Positions 18,082-27,453 of a DNA stretch of 64,000 bases are shown here, in pieces. Made by a program: the position numbers and the translations under genes. Source of the DNA: Stygiolobus caldivivus (lineage in GTDB: Archaea; Thermoproteota; Thermoprotei_A; Sulfolobales; Sulfolobaceae); assembly GCF_019704315.1 (NCBI RefSeq), contig NZ_AP024597.1, positions 1,116,001 through 1,180,000 of the forward strand, written 5' to 3'. Under the pieces are notes generated by a model. That model was not told where the DNA came from. It saw nothing but the letters and a program-made list of their open reading frames with translations, and searched no databases. The number at the start of each line of letters is the position of its first letter. The stretch's first letter is position 1.

Positions 18082-18490
18082 CACAAAAAACCTCCTGCTG
18101 GGCTAACTATAGGGAGCCCAGTCCGAAATCACGGACTCCCATTAATTTATAAAATATCCTGAGAGGGGATAAGCGTATATGACGATGTTACTACTCGCCT
18201 TCATGGGCTCATCTTCATAAAAAGGTTATTGTTAAACCCGTGTGCATTAGGCTGGGGACAGCGTTTATGTACTTACTACCCATAATGGGGCACCTTAGAA
18301 CCCCCTAAAGTCCCCAGATCCTCGGCGGTTTTTATACGGCAGAGTGGTACGGTATTATAGCCCTTGTACCTCCTACCGTTTTCGCAAGTGGAATAGGCAC
18401 CATGATGTATAACTGCTGTTCACACTTTGTATAATTCTATACCAAGTTGACTAAATTGCCTTCCACGACTTACGTGGCGTGTAAGAATAT
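18082..18490. other. Intergenic stretch, nothing recognised
   Basis: No gene or repeat recognised up to the promoter of the next VapB gene. Confidence 0.4.
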
Positions 18491-18519
18491 TTTTATATTA
18501 GTCTTACTCATTTCAAATT

Positions 18520-18762
18520 ATGAAGACTAAAATACGTGTCGGTAAGAAGCTCACAATCCATATCCCCAAGGCTGTAGCTGAAGAACTCAGCATCAAGGAA
18601 GGCGACGTCTTATCCTTAAACGTCAAGGGTAATAAGATAATTTTAGAGCACAACGACGCTATACTGCTTTCATTAAAGGGTAAGAAGTTCGCCAAGGTCA
18701 CAATAGACGAGGTAGAAAAGATAAGCGAAGAGGAACAGGGTAAGTATGAGGATCCTTATTGA
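18520..18762 (+). CDS. vapB: AbrB/SpoVT-type VapB antitoxin
   Basis: 80 residues. The N-terminal swapped-hairpin AbrB fold is visible as IRVGKKLTIHIPKAVAEEL then GDVLSLNVKGNKIIL; the acidic C-terminal tail would wrap the toxin. TATA-like TTTTATATTA (18491-18500) is about 25 bases ahead of the ATG, a leaderless start. The last 17 bases overlap the toxin gene. It should bind its own promoter and neutralise the PIN toxin. Confidence 0.85.
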   Translation: MKTKIRVGKKLTIHIPKAVAEELSIKEGDVLSLNVKGNKIILEHNDAILLSLKGKKFAKVTIDEVEKISEEEQGKYEDPY

Positions 18763-19150
18763 TACTAGTTTTATACTCCCACCCCTGGGCATAGACGTAG
18801 GCGAAAGAGTACTGGACCTCATAAGGGAGTTTTATGGACATGAGGTCTACTTTACGGAGCTGTCCTTACTTGAAGCGATGTGGGTGCTCAAGAGGCTGGT
18901 AAAACAAGGGGTCAGAGTGGACTTCAGTACAGTTAGAGCCGGGTTGAAAAGCATAAATAAGACTTATCACCCGCTGAAAATACCCGCAAGGGCTTATATA
19001 AACGCCCTGAACGATAAGAGACATAATGACCTCATAGACCTAGTCCTTTACTATACAGCAAAAGCCTACGGCCTTAAGCTACTCTCTTTAGACGAAAAGT
19101 TAAAAGAGATCGATAAGGACGGGGTTATTATACAAAGCCTAAGTAAATAA
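18746..19150 (+). CDS. vapC: VapC PIN-domain ribonuclease toxin
   Basis: 134 residues with the PIN fold. The first acidic residue is in ILIDTSFILPP (D5), a Glu in ELSLLEAMW is near residue 44, and the later acidic pair is in DKRHNDLIDLVLYYTAK (about 91-107) and SLDEKL. It starts inside the antitoxin gene, so both are co-translated. PIN toxins of this type cut RNA; the exact target cannot be read from the sequence. It is a different subfamily from the pair at 26283. Confidence 0.85.
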   Translation: MRILIDTSFILPPLGIDVGERVLDLIREFYGHEVYFTELSLLEAMWVLKRLVKQGVRVDFSTVRAGLKSINKTYHPLKIPARAYINALNDKRHNDLIDLVLYYTAKAYGLKLLSLDEKLKEIDKDGVIIQSLSK

Positions 19151-19670
19151 ACGTCGTTATACCTTGGGGCCTCTCCCTCCCACCAGTAGGCTTTACACTG
19201 ATAGAAAACACGTGGGCGGTGTCTAATTAATATCAGGCCCCTCAAAGCCTTTATTATGATAGTTCGTGGCTGAGGCCTAATCACGTTTTAGTAAGACCCT
19301 TAACGTCGACACGTTTTCACCAACCGGAGAGGTTGTTACATAATTTACGGTAGGGGTCGGGTTCCCTTAAGTGTTTAACTTCGAAGTATAGTGCTCAGGT
19401 AAGCGTCCAAGTTAATGTCTACTGTCAACTCCCCATAAACGTGCAGATTCATGAGGACCCGGAGAACTTAGGGGAAACCTAGATAGGAAAGCCCCAGAAG
19501 TGATAACGACCACGACAAACACTAAATACATTGGTAGTATAAGAAGCAGGAAGTAAACACGTATTAGAAACGCACGCCTTGTACGTTATATAGAAAGGTT
19601 TAAAATGTTTACTACAAAATTTCTCAATTTTGTTTTACCTGATTTAATGACAAGAAAATTTAAAACGAGT
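19151..19670. other. Intergenic stretch, nothing recognised
   Basis: About 520 bases without a convincing gene between convergent VapC and PaREP-like genes. Confidence 0.4.
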
Positions 19671-20204
19671 TTAAACCTCATTCAATTTCCTCTTTATCTT
19701 CTCTAAAAGTTCCTTTTCTTCATCATTAAGTTTCATCGAACTTATTAACTCAACTTCAGCCCTCATCAACTCCTTCATAGAGGTCATAGCCTCATCCCTA
19801 GTGTGGAAAGGGCTTATATCTTCGTCGAGGCCGTTATATGCGTATCTATATACCCCTAACATTGCAGTAGTAAGTGTAACAAGCCCTTTAAAGCCAAGGT
19901 CTTCAAGGCCTTTAGATATACCTACTAACCCGGTCGTGGGTGCTGAATAACCTATCCTCAAATACCACTTTATTTCTTCCTCTTTCCCTTCTTTCCTCTT
20001 CTTTTCAATTATCTTATTAAAATTAGAGACTACAATTGAGCTTAATAACGCTTTCCATGAGAGGAATAACTTGCTCGCAGAGTTCCTGCTATACCCCTCT
20101 TTAAGCATTTCAATACTCAAGTAAAGTTCCTGCAAGGACTCGAGCAACCTCAGCCCGGAATACTTATCCGGTTCCTTAATGAATTTAGGTAACTGAGACT
20201 CCAT
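19671..20204 (-). CDS. PaREP1/PaREP8-like helical protein, copy 1
   Basis: 177 residues, mostly helical. It shares a pattern with the protein at 23188-23724: LLESLQELYLSIEMLKEGYS, RNSASKLFLSWKALLSSIVV, a Lys/Glu-rich middle, a stretch starting AP-T-T, and Y-A-Y-N-G-L-D followed by a histidine or tyrosine. The pattern fits the archaeal PaREP family of HEPN-like folds, role unknown. On the complementary strand a TATA-like CTTATTAAC (about 20228-20237) gives leaderless spacing. Confidence 0.6.
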   Translation of the reverse strand: MESQLPKFIKEPDKYSGLRLLESLQELYLSIEMLKEGYSRNSASKLFLSWKALLSSIVVSNFNKIIEKKRKEGKEEEIKWYLRIGYSAPTTGLVGISKGLEDLGFKGLVTLTTAMLGVYRYAYNGLDEDISPFHTRDEAMTSMKELMRAEVELISSMKLNDEEKELLEKIKRKLNEV

Positions 20205-20329
20205 AATTTACATTTAGTCAACGTGTTAATAAGTGTTGCCAGGTCTCCAACTTCCGGCTCCGGGTTTTGCTAGTTCGGTGGCTATAATACAGCTTTTGGA
20301 CATTACAATAGAACTTATTATGACCAATG

Positions 20330-20560
20330 CGTTAATTGTCGTAGTTCTACCTTACAAAAGGTCGAAAGCTTCGCCCCTTAGGGCTGTGAGAGAGTCGGTT
20401 TAGTACTCTACCGCTTTTTCCTTTGTCACTTATAAACCCGACCACCTACAGCCCTTCTTTTCCACGTCTCCCTTAAGCCTTCGGGTAGTCCGCTCCTTCC
20501 CATCGCGAATGTCAGCCCAAATACCGGCACAGTTCATGGTAACACCCTTTCGACCATTTT
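20330..20560 (-). pseudogene. Decayed coding remnant, perhaps a transposase
   Basis: The complementary strand, read across two frameshifts and stops, gives GLPEGLRETWKRRAVGGRVY, then VTKEKAVEY, stop, TDSLTALRGEAFDLL. The composition and continuity are protein-like and resemble IS transposase cores, but I cannot fix the family. Confidence 0.35.
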
Positions 20561-20682
20561 TTACCGACCTTATCATAACACCAGAAAAGTCCCACCCTCC
20601 CTTATTCTCGTGACTAGGAGCTTATACGCCCCTCCCGAAACCGTGATAGCCCTTACCGTGTTTAAACTAATGTTTTTTATTT

Positions 20683-20759
20683 CGTAAGGGGTCAAAGGGC
20701 TATGCCCGCCTCTTTTTTTAACCTTACGCTAGAGGTACCGTTGCCCTTTATTAACTGAA
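20683..20759 (+). repeat. M90 MITE, copy 3
   Basis: GGGGTCAAAGGGCTATGCCC (20688-20707) to CGTTGCCCTTTATTAACTGA (20739-20758), with the shared interior TTTTTAACCTTACGCTAGAG. Same orientation as the copy at 14490; the left arm has two mismatches. Confidence 0.7.
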
Positions 20760-20870
20760 CGGGTACAACACGTCGTCGTCTAGTTTTGACCTCACGGACT
20801 ACACAAGCCCACGAGTCCCTGGTTTTTCGACGGGGAAAACTATTTCACGGCCTGGCACAACACTAACTTA

Positions 20871-21365
20871 ATGAATGTCAGGTTACCTAAAAGGGTCGTT
20901 TACTCAGACAACACTTCTGAGGTTTTAGCTAAGGACTATGTAAAAGCTGAGGGGAATTTGAGGCTTTTCACTAAAGACGTCCAAAAGTTTTTGAGGGACT
21001 TGAAAAGTAGAGGCTTTAAAGAGACAGCCCTAGAAATTAGGAAGGGGGAGAGCTACTCCCTGACTAAGAGGATAGGGGTCTGGGAAGTACATGTCAGGAT
21101 ATACCCCGACGGGTTTGTGGACCCCCACCTCGAAGTGAGTAGGGAGTATTTCCAACACCTGAATTCCCCTTCAGTCTCATTCGCTTACGAACTCATGTTG
21201 ATGTTCCCTTACTTAGAGCTATACAACCACGGTAAAAGGGTCGTGAGAGTAGAAGGTGTTTATGAGGAAAAATTGTCCCCACCATCGCACCTAGTCCCAT
21301 GGAAACCGGTGACTATTCCGTGTGTGGCCTACCTCATACTTAAGGTGGTCCAAAGAGCCTATTAA
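20871..21365 (+). CDS. Conserved-looking hypothetical protein
   Basis: 164 residues, soluble, with alternating beta and helix and a normal amino-acid composition. The middle (EVHVRIYPDGFVDPHLEVSR) and the C-terminal YLELYNHGKRVVRVEGVYEE look like a compact alpha/beta domain. I do not recognise a family. It is flanked by debris and a HEPN/MNT pair, so it may be accessory. Start ATG 20871; no clear TATA box at the usual spacing. Confidence 0.5.
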   Translation: MNVRLPKRVVYSDNTSEVLAKDYVKAEGNLRLFTKDVQKFLRDLKSRGFKETALEIRKGESYSLTKRIGVWEVHVRIYPDGFVDPHLEVSREYFQHLNSPSVSFAYELMLMFPYLELYNHGKRVVRVEGVYEEKLSPPSHLVPWKPVTIPCVAYLILKVVQRAY

Positions 21366-21903
21366 TTCTCAAATTTTAATACTGTTATTTTACTCAGTTG
21401 GGTGGGAACGTGAGCGACCCTGTACTAAAGGGCAATTCCCCCGTCATATACGAAAGGGGTACGTGCTTTAAATTAGGAGCACTGTCCTTTACAAACTGAC
21501 CGAGTGAAAGCTAGTCCCGGTTCAGGACACGGTGAAGTTAACGGACTCACTCGACGTCTAGATGAGGTCGTGTTGATCTCTAAAGCCGCAAGGAGTATAA
21601 AACCGTAGAGTAGTACGCCTTGGTGTAGGGCGAGCACATCATAGCAATGATGAGGATAGGGGCACCTCAGGGGCTCGACTGATCGGTAAATTATAAGGAC
21701 TAGCAGAGTGAGATTTTCAATGCCGCTTGAAAATAAAAGTTATACCTAGTTATACAACGTACAAACGGGTCTCCAAAGTCCCTCAGTACGTCAGGGAGGA
21801 TCACGTTGCCCTTTAAAATTTCGGAGGTATAATAAGCGTTAGCAGTGAAGAAAGAAAAAATAGCAAATGCTTACCCGTGACCGTACAAGTAAGTCCCTTC
21901 GTA
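21366..21903. other. Intergenic stretch with a possible degraded M90 copy
   Basis: Positions 21426-21502 (AAAGGGCAATTCCCC ... GTCCTTTACAAACTGACC) resemble the ends of the M90 MITE but are heavily changed. Nothing else recognised. Confidence 0.3.
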
Positions 21904-21936
21904 AACCTTTTTATCACTTTATGCTAACTTACTAAT

Positions 21937-22320
21937 ATGAGTAGTTACGACGAGGTAAACAGGCTGCTGAGGAGGGCTGAGAAATTTAGGAAAGATGCAA
22001 TTAGTTCTTGTAGTGAAGGTTATTATGATATCGCTTGCTTCTATGCAGAACAAGCTGTACAGCTCAGGATTAAGGCGTACATGTTAAAAAACTTAGGGTT
22101 CATGCCGAGGGTCCACGACGTTAGGGACTTACTTTCAACTATATATAAATATACGAATGATGAGAGGGTGAGGGAGTTCGTAAATAGGAATAGGAGTAGC
22201 CTTAAAGACCTCGAAGAGGGGTACACTGAAACGAGGTACGGCACCACGGAATACACTGAGGAGGACGCCAAGGAGTGTTTAAATATAATGGAAGAGTTGT
22301 TTAATTTAGTCGTGGTATGA
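21937..22320 (+). CDS. HEPN-domain protein of a HEPN/MNT pair (module 1)
   Basis: 127 residues, helical HEPN fold: LLRRAEKFRKDAI, then YYDIACFYAEQAVQLRIKAY, VHDVRDLL and a C-terminal Y-T-E-T-R-Y-G. The usual HEPN ribonuclease motif R-x4-6-H is not present. The TATA-like CCTTTTTATC (about 21905-21914) is about 27 bases ahead of the ATG. The stop overlaps the nucleotidyltransferase start by four bases (ATGA). Known pairs of this kind act as toxin (HEPN) and antitoxin that AMPylates it (MNT). Confidence 0.8.
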   Translation: MSSYDEVNRLLRRAEKFRKDAISSCSEGYYDIACFYAEQAVQLRIKAYMLKNLGFMPRVHDVRDLLSTIYKYTNDERVREFVNRNRSSLKDLEEGYTETRYGTTEYTEEDAKECLNIMEELFNLVVV

Positions 22321-22703
22321 ACCTTGAACCTTACATAGAGTTCGTTAAAGAGAAGATGGAAATCCTCTCAAGTTTCCCCCGCATGTCCCCCCTGATATAT
22401 CAGGCGGTCAAAAAGGCCCTTGAGGTCTACGACGTCAAAGGTGAGGTATATTTCTTCGGTTCAATAATAGAGGGGAAGTTTACGGTGGCGAGTGACATCG
22501 ACGTCGCGGTCTTAGTAGATAAAATACCGGAAAAAAGGAAGGAGGTCGTCCACAAAGTGTTCGAAATTCTGGAAAGTAATGGGTTACCTTGGTGGTTTCC
22601 GTTAGAAATCCACTTCTTCACCCCCTCACTGTTTGAAGCATTTAAGAAGGGAGGTGCCAATTTCGTTAAAGCAGAGGATTACCTTAAAAATAACACGCAG
22701 TGA
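22317..22703 (+). CDS. Minimal nucleotidyltransferase (MNT) of module 1
   Basis: 128 residues. Contains the DNA-polymerase-beta-like nucleotidyltransferase signature FFGSIIEGKFTVASDIDVAV, i.e. G-S-x(n)-D-x-D, with a third acidic residue in LEIHF. It is expected to transfer AMP to its HEPN partner encoded just upstream. Translationally coupled by an ATGA overlap. Confidence 0.85.
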   Translation: MNLEPYIEFVKEKMEILSSFPRMSPLIYQAVKKALEVYDVKGEVYFFGSIIEGKFTVASDIDVAVLVDKIPEKRKEVVHKVFEILESNGLPWWFPLEIHFFTPSLFEAFKKGGANFVKAEDYLKNNTQ

Positions 22704-22859
22704 GTCGTATTTTCTACACAGGTCGAGTTGACGTGAACCCCCTGTCCTTAACATTACTAGGCCCCCTCGTTATGTTGGGCAACAAAGGAGTTAAGACTTA
22801 ACAGTCGATGGCAAATTCGAAGTAGCCACACACTACTGTACGGACTGGCAGACCGTGCA

Positions 22860-23140
22860 GGGGTCAATACCAATAACGCGATAGGATTGGCGCCTATCCT
22901 CGGGACTAATTATCTAAATTTAAAGGGAGACGACGGGCTCATACAGTACGTGTCCTCCGAGGTCGACGACTACGTCTCAAAACTGTTGTCCTCCCCCACG
23001 TCAATGAGACTGTGGACTATGGACAAGTCGCGATCAAGCCCGTCGTACCGATGGCCGTCTGTCCGTTGCCTTACGTGGTGTGAACGTGACGTACCACTTG
23101 GAGCTGAGGTCTAGAGCCCCCGTGTAAACCCTGACTGAGC
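22860..23140 (+). pseudogene. Frameshifted remnant of a surface-type protein
   Basis: One frame gives AIGLAPILGTNYLNLKGDDG, LIQYVSSEVDDYVSKLLSSP. From about 22998 another frame continues VNETVDYGQVAIKPVVPMAV, CPLPYVV, stop, VNVTYHLELRSRAPV. The N-x-T sequons and composition suggest an exported protein. No family recognised. Confidence 0.35.
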
Positions 23141-23187
23141 GAACACTACATCAAGTATTTATTAAGAAGTTCAGAGAGGTAGTAGTT

Positions 23188-23724
23188 ATGGAAAAGGACC
23201 TTTATATTGTTGACCGAGATTATGTCGAGGCCAGGCTAATTGAGAGTTTATCGGACCTATTTCTTTCCCTTACTTTATGGAAGGAAGGATATACTAGGAA
23301 CTCTGCAGGGAAGGCTTTCAGCGCAGTGAGGGCGTTGCTCAGTGCCCTAATAGTCGTTAATGAAGACAAACTGCTGAACTTAGCAAAAGACGATAAGGAA
23401 AAAGAGTGGGTTAAGAAAAAAGCCCATACAGTCCCTACACATAGCATGTACGCCTTAGCACATATGCTAAAAGAGGCTGGGATTAACGTCCTGGACCTAG
23501 TCAACTATGCGTTAAACCTCCATGAATACCAGTATAACGGTTTTGAGCCCGGGTTTAGTAGGTACAGTAGGAGGGAGGACGTACTAAAGGACTTGCTCAC
23601 GGTGGTAATGGGGACAAAAAGGGCTATTAACACGTATTTTCCGGAGTTTGAGGTAAAAGAGGTCTCAGAGAAAATTGATTCACTGCTTAACCAGTTTATG
23701 ATGTCGGGAAACTATAGGGGCTAA
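23188..23724 (+). CDS. PaREP1/PaREP8-like helical protein, copy 2
   Basis: 178 residues, relative of the protein at 19671-20204: RLIESLSDLFLSLTLWKEGY, TRNSAGKAFSAVRALLSALI, then KKKAHTVPTHSM and LHEYQYNGFEPGFSRYSRRE. HEPN-like helical family of unknown role, common in crenarchaea. TATA-like AGTATTTATTAAG (about 23154-23166) is about 27 bases ahead of the ATG. Confidence 0.65.
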   Translation: MEKDLYIVDRDYVEARLIESLSDLFLSLTLWKEGYTRNSAGKAFSAVRALLSALIVVNEDKLLNLAKDDKEKEWVKKKAHTVPTHSMYALAHMLKEAGINVLDLVNYALNLHEYQYNGFEPGFSRYSRREDVLKDLLTVVMGTKRAINTYFPEFEVKEVSEKIDSLLNQFMMSGNYRG

Positions 23725-24485
23725 ACACCCGGACGAACAAAGGAATGGGTGCAAGTTAGTTGACTCCGGGTAAGGGGACCATAAGGGCAAATGGCCTCCT
23801 TTACAATACACAGTAAAGAAAGTTTTATTTTTATAGTTGTGTAGTAACATGTGTTAATAACGAGGTAAGTTTACTGCCGTCCTGCACGGCCTCACCCCCC
23901 GGCGAAGACCTAACTTTTCCGGCCCCAAAACCCAATAAGTTAAAGAGGTTGTTAACCTTTTGTGTTTTTATTTTTACAAATATAGTATCAATATAGAAAT
24001 AATATTATATGTATAGACATCAATAGTGAGGGAACTCGTCCGAGGCCTCCCACGTGCCCTTTGTAGACTGTAATTTTCTCCACGAAATCGGTGCAATTCA
24101 GTATACGAAATGATATGGTGTACGTGGGGTTACCCTGAGCATCCGTGTCATGACCTCCCTTGTTATACGCTTTACACACAGTATGTACCATGTTGTCAAG
24201 TGTATATTTAATGTGATAATTTGCATTACAGATAAGGAGTCATAAAAGGGCCGTGAAAGACACCCTTCTTTCAGTTATTTTGGCCTAAGTTAAAAAGCCC
24301 CTTGGAGCTCTCAACACACCCTATTATAAAAGTCACGTCATGTTACTCCTTTTACAGTTTAGACTTTGGGACAGCTGTTGGGGGAATGGAATTATCTATA
24401 AATAGAATTACTATGTCATTTAGCTCTCTAAGGCTTAGCACATTTTAACCCTTGTGTAGGGTGTGTGTTGGGGACAGAAAAGCGT
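23725..24485. other. Intergenic stretch holding an R175 repeat
   Basis: No gene recognised. The dispersed repeat at 24063-24238 is the only recognisable element; the part from 23960 to 24010 is very AT-rich. Confidence 0.45.
24063..24238 (+). repeat. Dispersed repeat R175, copy B
   Basis: Head GTAGACTGTAATTTTCTCCA and tail CAAGTGTATATTTAATGTGA match copies A and C; the middle is more diverged. Not flanked by the IS1-type ends seen around copy A. Confidence 0.45.
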
Positions 24486-25571
24486 CTAATTCACCCTTCT
24501 GGTTATGACCAGCAACCCTATCAAGTTTCCTAAAGACTGTAATATAAAAGGCAAGTACGGGTTAACGTCAAAAAGGGACCCGACTATAAGGTCACTCGGC
24601 AAGGACAGTACCCCGGATATTAGCAAAAACACGCTGTATGCTGTGACGTAATTACTCTTATTAATTTGGTAAAACAACGCTTGCGAAGAGGGTATGGACA
24701 TCGACGAGGTCAAAGACCAAAAGAGGAACGCTATTATCGAGGACACCCCGCGGGAGACCGAAAATAACAGCATCGACACAGAACCTATGACCACGGCTAG
24801 GGTAAAGACCCTCATGACACCTAAACGGTCTGCTAAATGCCCGAAGTAGAACGCCAGCGAGTTCTCCCCTAAAACCCTAATAGAGTAAAGGAGCCCGACC
24901 TCACTTAACGTCAGCCCGATGACCTGTTGGGAAAAGATAGGGACGATGAAAGAGTCGACCGTGACTAATAAAGAGAAAAGGGTAAACACAATAGCCGAAA
25001 ATACCGAAGAGAAGTTCATAGAGGGTGTTTCCTCTACCTTTTTCTCGTCTAGGACTAACGCCCTGGTTACAGTGGCTATAAAAGTCGTCACTGATGTGGC
25101 GAGTATTAAAAGCCTGTCAACTCCCGTTATTGCGCCTAACAGTGGAGAAAATACCGCAGGTAGACCGGCAATCGTCATGAACCAGCCCATGTTCGTGGCT
25201 TGTTTGTCCCCCTTCATTATCAAGTACTGCCTTGAGGTGTTTGAGAGCGGGTGGCCTACCCCTAAATCTATTATAAAGCCCGAGGGTGTGAATAGCGGGG
25301 AGAAGGTGTATATCATGAGGGCTGAGACCGACCTGATGACCCCTCCTAAAACTAACCCCTCCTTCGGGCCGAGCTTAAGTATCATTTTCCTCGCTATGAG
25401 GGAGAAAGCGGAGGAAAGCAACGTAGCTACGCCGTAAAACGTCCCTATTGTGACCGGGGAAAACCCGAGTTGCTTAAAGATGAGGGGCAAAAAGAATACC
25501 CACGACGCGGTGAAGAAAGTAGGTATCGCGGAGGTAAGGCCTAAGACCAGCGTGGTCCTTGAAGGTAGCAT
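24486..25571 (-). CDS. MFS transporter
   Basis: About 361 residues with roughly twelve membrane segments and MFS features: a G-x-x-x-G rich first helix pair (FTASWVFFLPLIFKQLGFSP), loop RKMILKLGPKEGLVLGG between helices 2 and 3, and the central repeat FGHLADRLGVMRVF (loop 8-9, D-R-x-G-R-like). An upstream in-frame ATG at 25649 exists, but the TATA-like GTTTATAACC (about 25592-25601, complementary strand) lies 26 bases ahead of the ATG at 25571, which I chose. Substrate unknown; closest by look to drug/sugar exporters. Confidence 0.8.
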   Translation of the reverse strand: MLPSRTTLVLGLTSAIPTFFTASWVFFLPLIFKQLGFSPVTIGTFYGVATLLSSAFSLIARKMILKLGPKEGLVLGGVIRSVSALMIYTFSPLFTPSGFIIDLGVGHPLSNTSRQYLIMKGDKQATNMGWFMTIAGLPAVFSPLLGAITGVDRLLILATSVTTFIATVTRALVLDEKKVEETPSMNFSSVFSAIVFTLFSLLVTVDSFIVPIFSQQVIGLTLSEVGLLYSIRVLGENSLAFYFGHLADRLGVMRVFTLAVVIGSVSMLLFSVSRGVSSIIAFLFWSLTSSMSIPSSQALFYQINKSNYVTAYSVFLLISGVLSLPSDLIVGSLFDVNPYLPFILQSLGNLIGLLVITRRVN

Positions 25572-25740
25572 GACATTATTTAGTCCTGAGCGGTTATAAA
25601 CCTTGAAGGGGTCTGAGATTCCCGGAATGAGTTTGTATAGGACTCTCACTCCTTAGGCTCTACCGAATTCGTGGGGGACAAATTAGGTGTTGTGGTTTAA
25701 GTAAAGTAGTATACACGATACTAGAGGAGCTTTCTGACCT

Positions 25741-26075
25741 CCTCCCTGTCCTAAAGGGCGAGGGTTCCCCTAGGGCGGATCATAGGTTTGCGGTTCACCG
25801 CCTTCATCTTCATCACTTCATTGCTGGTGGAGTTTACCTACCCCGCTCCATTCGTCCAGTGGTAGACCACAGGCTGGGCCTTCAGCCCGTTACCCCTATC
25901 CCTCACCAATAGTTGACCCCTACTCTTGATCCTTAGGGACTCAGGGATATGTAGTCCTGTGCGGGACACTCATTTTTGCTATGCCCACAAGGTGGGCTTC
26001 CCCGCACTTTATTAACAGTTTTAAGCTAAGATTAAAAAGCATTACCCCGCCCTAAAGGGCGAGACTTTCCTACCC
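25741..26075 (-). mobile_element. Right-end remnant of a TnpB-type (IS200/IS605 or IS607) element
   Basis: GC-rich palindromic words typical of these ends: CTAAAGGGCGAG at 25751 and GCCCTAAAGGGCGAGACTTTC at about 26048-26069, plus GGCTGGGCCTTCAGCC near 25872. The stretch between includes the TnpB C-terminal fragment. A similar end word (AAAGGGCGAGACTTTC) occurs at 44237-44252. Confidence 0.6.
25751..25950 (-). pseudogene. TnpB C-terminal fragment with an in-frame stop
   Basis: The complementary strand encodes RDRGNGLKAQPVVYHWTNGA, G, TAG stop, VNSTSNEVMKMKAVNRKPMI, RPRGTLAL, stop at 25751. This is the characteristic tail of Sulfolobus TnpB proteins (NGLKAQPVV, KAVNRKPM). The catalytic part is absent. 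Confidence 0.7.
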
Positions 26076-26282
26076 TTTGTCAAAAGACCTTTATATTTCA
26101 TGCTTATCAGGAAAAACTCCTTTAATTCTCTTACTACGGTCTGTAATGGTAAGTAGCATTAAACGTCGGAGAGGGATGGCCCCGAAAAACTGAAAGGGAC
26201 TACCTAAGTTACAGTGGGGTTTGCACACAACGTCATTAAAGGTCTTATATCAGGCGTCCTTGCCACTATTGGACCGTTTATT
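26076..26282. other. Short intergenic debris
   Basis: No feature recognised between the TnpB remnant and the VapC stop. Confidence 0.3.
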
Positions 26283-26660
26283 TCATGGGTCTATAATTTC
26301 TATCTGGTCCTTAACCCTTTCAAAGTCTTTATCTGTAGTAACTAAGGGCATCTTAAATTTCTTACTTAAAACTACGAGGTAAGCGTCGGCGGGGTCTAAG
26401 TCCTTTTCTACTACAAAATATACTAAGTCCCTTATTTCGTCACTTTTTACCTCCACTACCTCGTCTACGGTTAACGGAAGTGAGGTTATAAGGTTGAGGT
26501 AACCTAGAGCCCTCAGTTTCTCTCCTTTTTTACTGTATTCCATGTATTTTTTTAATGCCCAGTCTATAAATTCTATTAGCGTTATTACGCTCACTTTCCC
26601 TTTCCTAGTCTTCTTGGATATAAACGCGCTCGTATCTATTAAGATTTCGTCTTTTCCCAA
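26283..26660 (-). CDS. vapC: VapC PIN-domain toxin
   Basis: 125 residues. PIN features: ILIDTSAFI (D8), an acidic residue in ITLIEFIDW, and AYLVVLSKKFKMPLVTTDKD with the late acidic residues (about 99-118). A degraded copy of this toxin and its antitoxin lies at 17472-18081. The gene begins 22 bases inside the antitoxin gene. Likely an RNA-cleaving toxin. Confidence 0.85.
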   Translation of the reverse strand: MGKDEILIDTSAFISKKTRKGKVSVITLIEFIDWALKKYMEYSKKGEKLRALGYLNLITSLPLTVDEVVEVKSDEIRDLVYFVVEKDLDPADAYLVVLSKKFKMPLVTTDKDFERVKDQIEIIDP

Positions 26661-26878
26661 ACCGCTTCCCTAAACGCTTCCTTTAGCTCTTTTGGTGATA
26701 TTGACCTAAGGAACTCCGTCAATTCTTCCATGTCCTTCACCCTCTCTAGTTCCTCCGCAAATGCGGTATATGGAGTCAGGACTATAACTCCACCTAGGTC
26801 TACTACATAGACCTGCTTATTGGCATACCACTTACCTAGGTAGACTCTCCCCTTTGAGTCCGCTGTCTTAACTTCCAT
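26639..26878 (-). CDS. vapB: AbrB-type VapB antitoxin
   Basis: 79 residues from the ATG at 26878: MEVKTADSKGRVYLGKWYAN, then VYVVDLGGVIVLTPYTAFAE and a helical tail ending KEAFREAVWEKT. A further upstream ATG at 26896 is only ~12 bases from the TATA-like GGTTTAAAT (about 26902-26910, complementary strand), whereas 26878 is 28 bases away, so the shorter form is chosen. It overlaps the toxin gene by 22 bases. Confidence 0.85.
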   Translation of the reverse strand: MEVKTADSKGRVYLGKWYANKQVYVVDLGGVIVLTPYTAFAEELERVKDMEELTEFLRSISPKELKEAFREAVWEKTKS

Positions 26879-26896
26879 AGGTATTAGTGGGAACAC

Positions 26897-27422
26897 ATAG
26901 ATTTAAACCTTTCCCACCCTCAGGCTGGGTAGCTTTCTCAAAATGTTTAAGTGAATACGTTTTCTCTGGATCGGCGTGCTATTGAACTTTGTTGGGTCCC
27001 AAAAAAGAGCCCCTCACAGATTGCTTTATAAATGCGTCCGCTTTACATGGGAGTACCCCCCTGTTAATTGACCGAGTATAAGCACTTTACAAAGGGTTTG
27101 GGGGTCCTCGAGTATTAAACGCAAAATATAGCGACCACGTTATTGTTTGGAGTAATACGTTCTACTGTAACTTTTTTTTTAAAAAATCTGAACTGATATC
27201 GGTAGACCGGACAGTTGGGCCCTCAATAGTAGCCATCATATAATATATTTCTAGATCCTAGTTGTGAAAAGAGGCCGTACTGGGTTTTCAAACAAGCAGA
27301 ATACTCAGGCCTGAGGCTTTCCCTCTATTACCAAGGCTTTGTACGTGTTTTTCTATTCAGAATGAGCGGAAAGGGGTTTGTCCTGTTTTCAAATTAAAGA
27401 AAAATAATCAAGAAAAGTAAAG
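26897..27422. other. Intergenic stretch, nothing recognised
   Basis: Divergent region between the VapBC operon and the PH-like protein gene. Besides the two promoters no feature was recognised. Confidence 0.4.
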
Positions 27423-27432
27423 CTTATAAATG
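27423..27432 (+). promoter_or_regulatory. TATA-like box of the PH-like protein gene
   Basis: CTTATAAATG centred about 27 bases ahead of the ATG at 27454; this spacing decides that start over the in-frame ATG at 27430. Confidence 0.5.
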
Positions 27433-27453
27433 TATTATATTCTATTTATATCC

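Noticed and set aside
22860-23140. A conserved enzyme relic suspected in the frameshifted stretch
   Set aside because: I could not match the fragments to any enzyme family; kept only as an unnamed low-confidence remnant.
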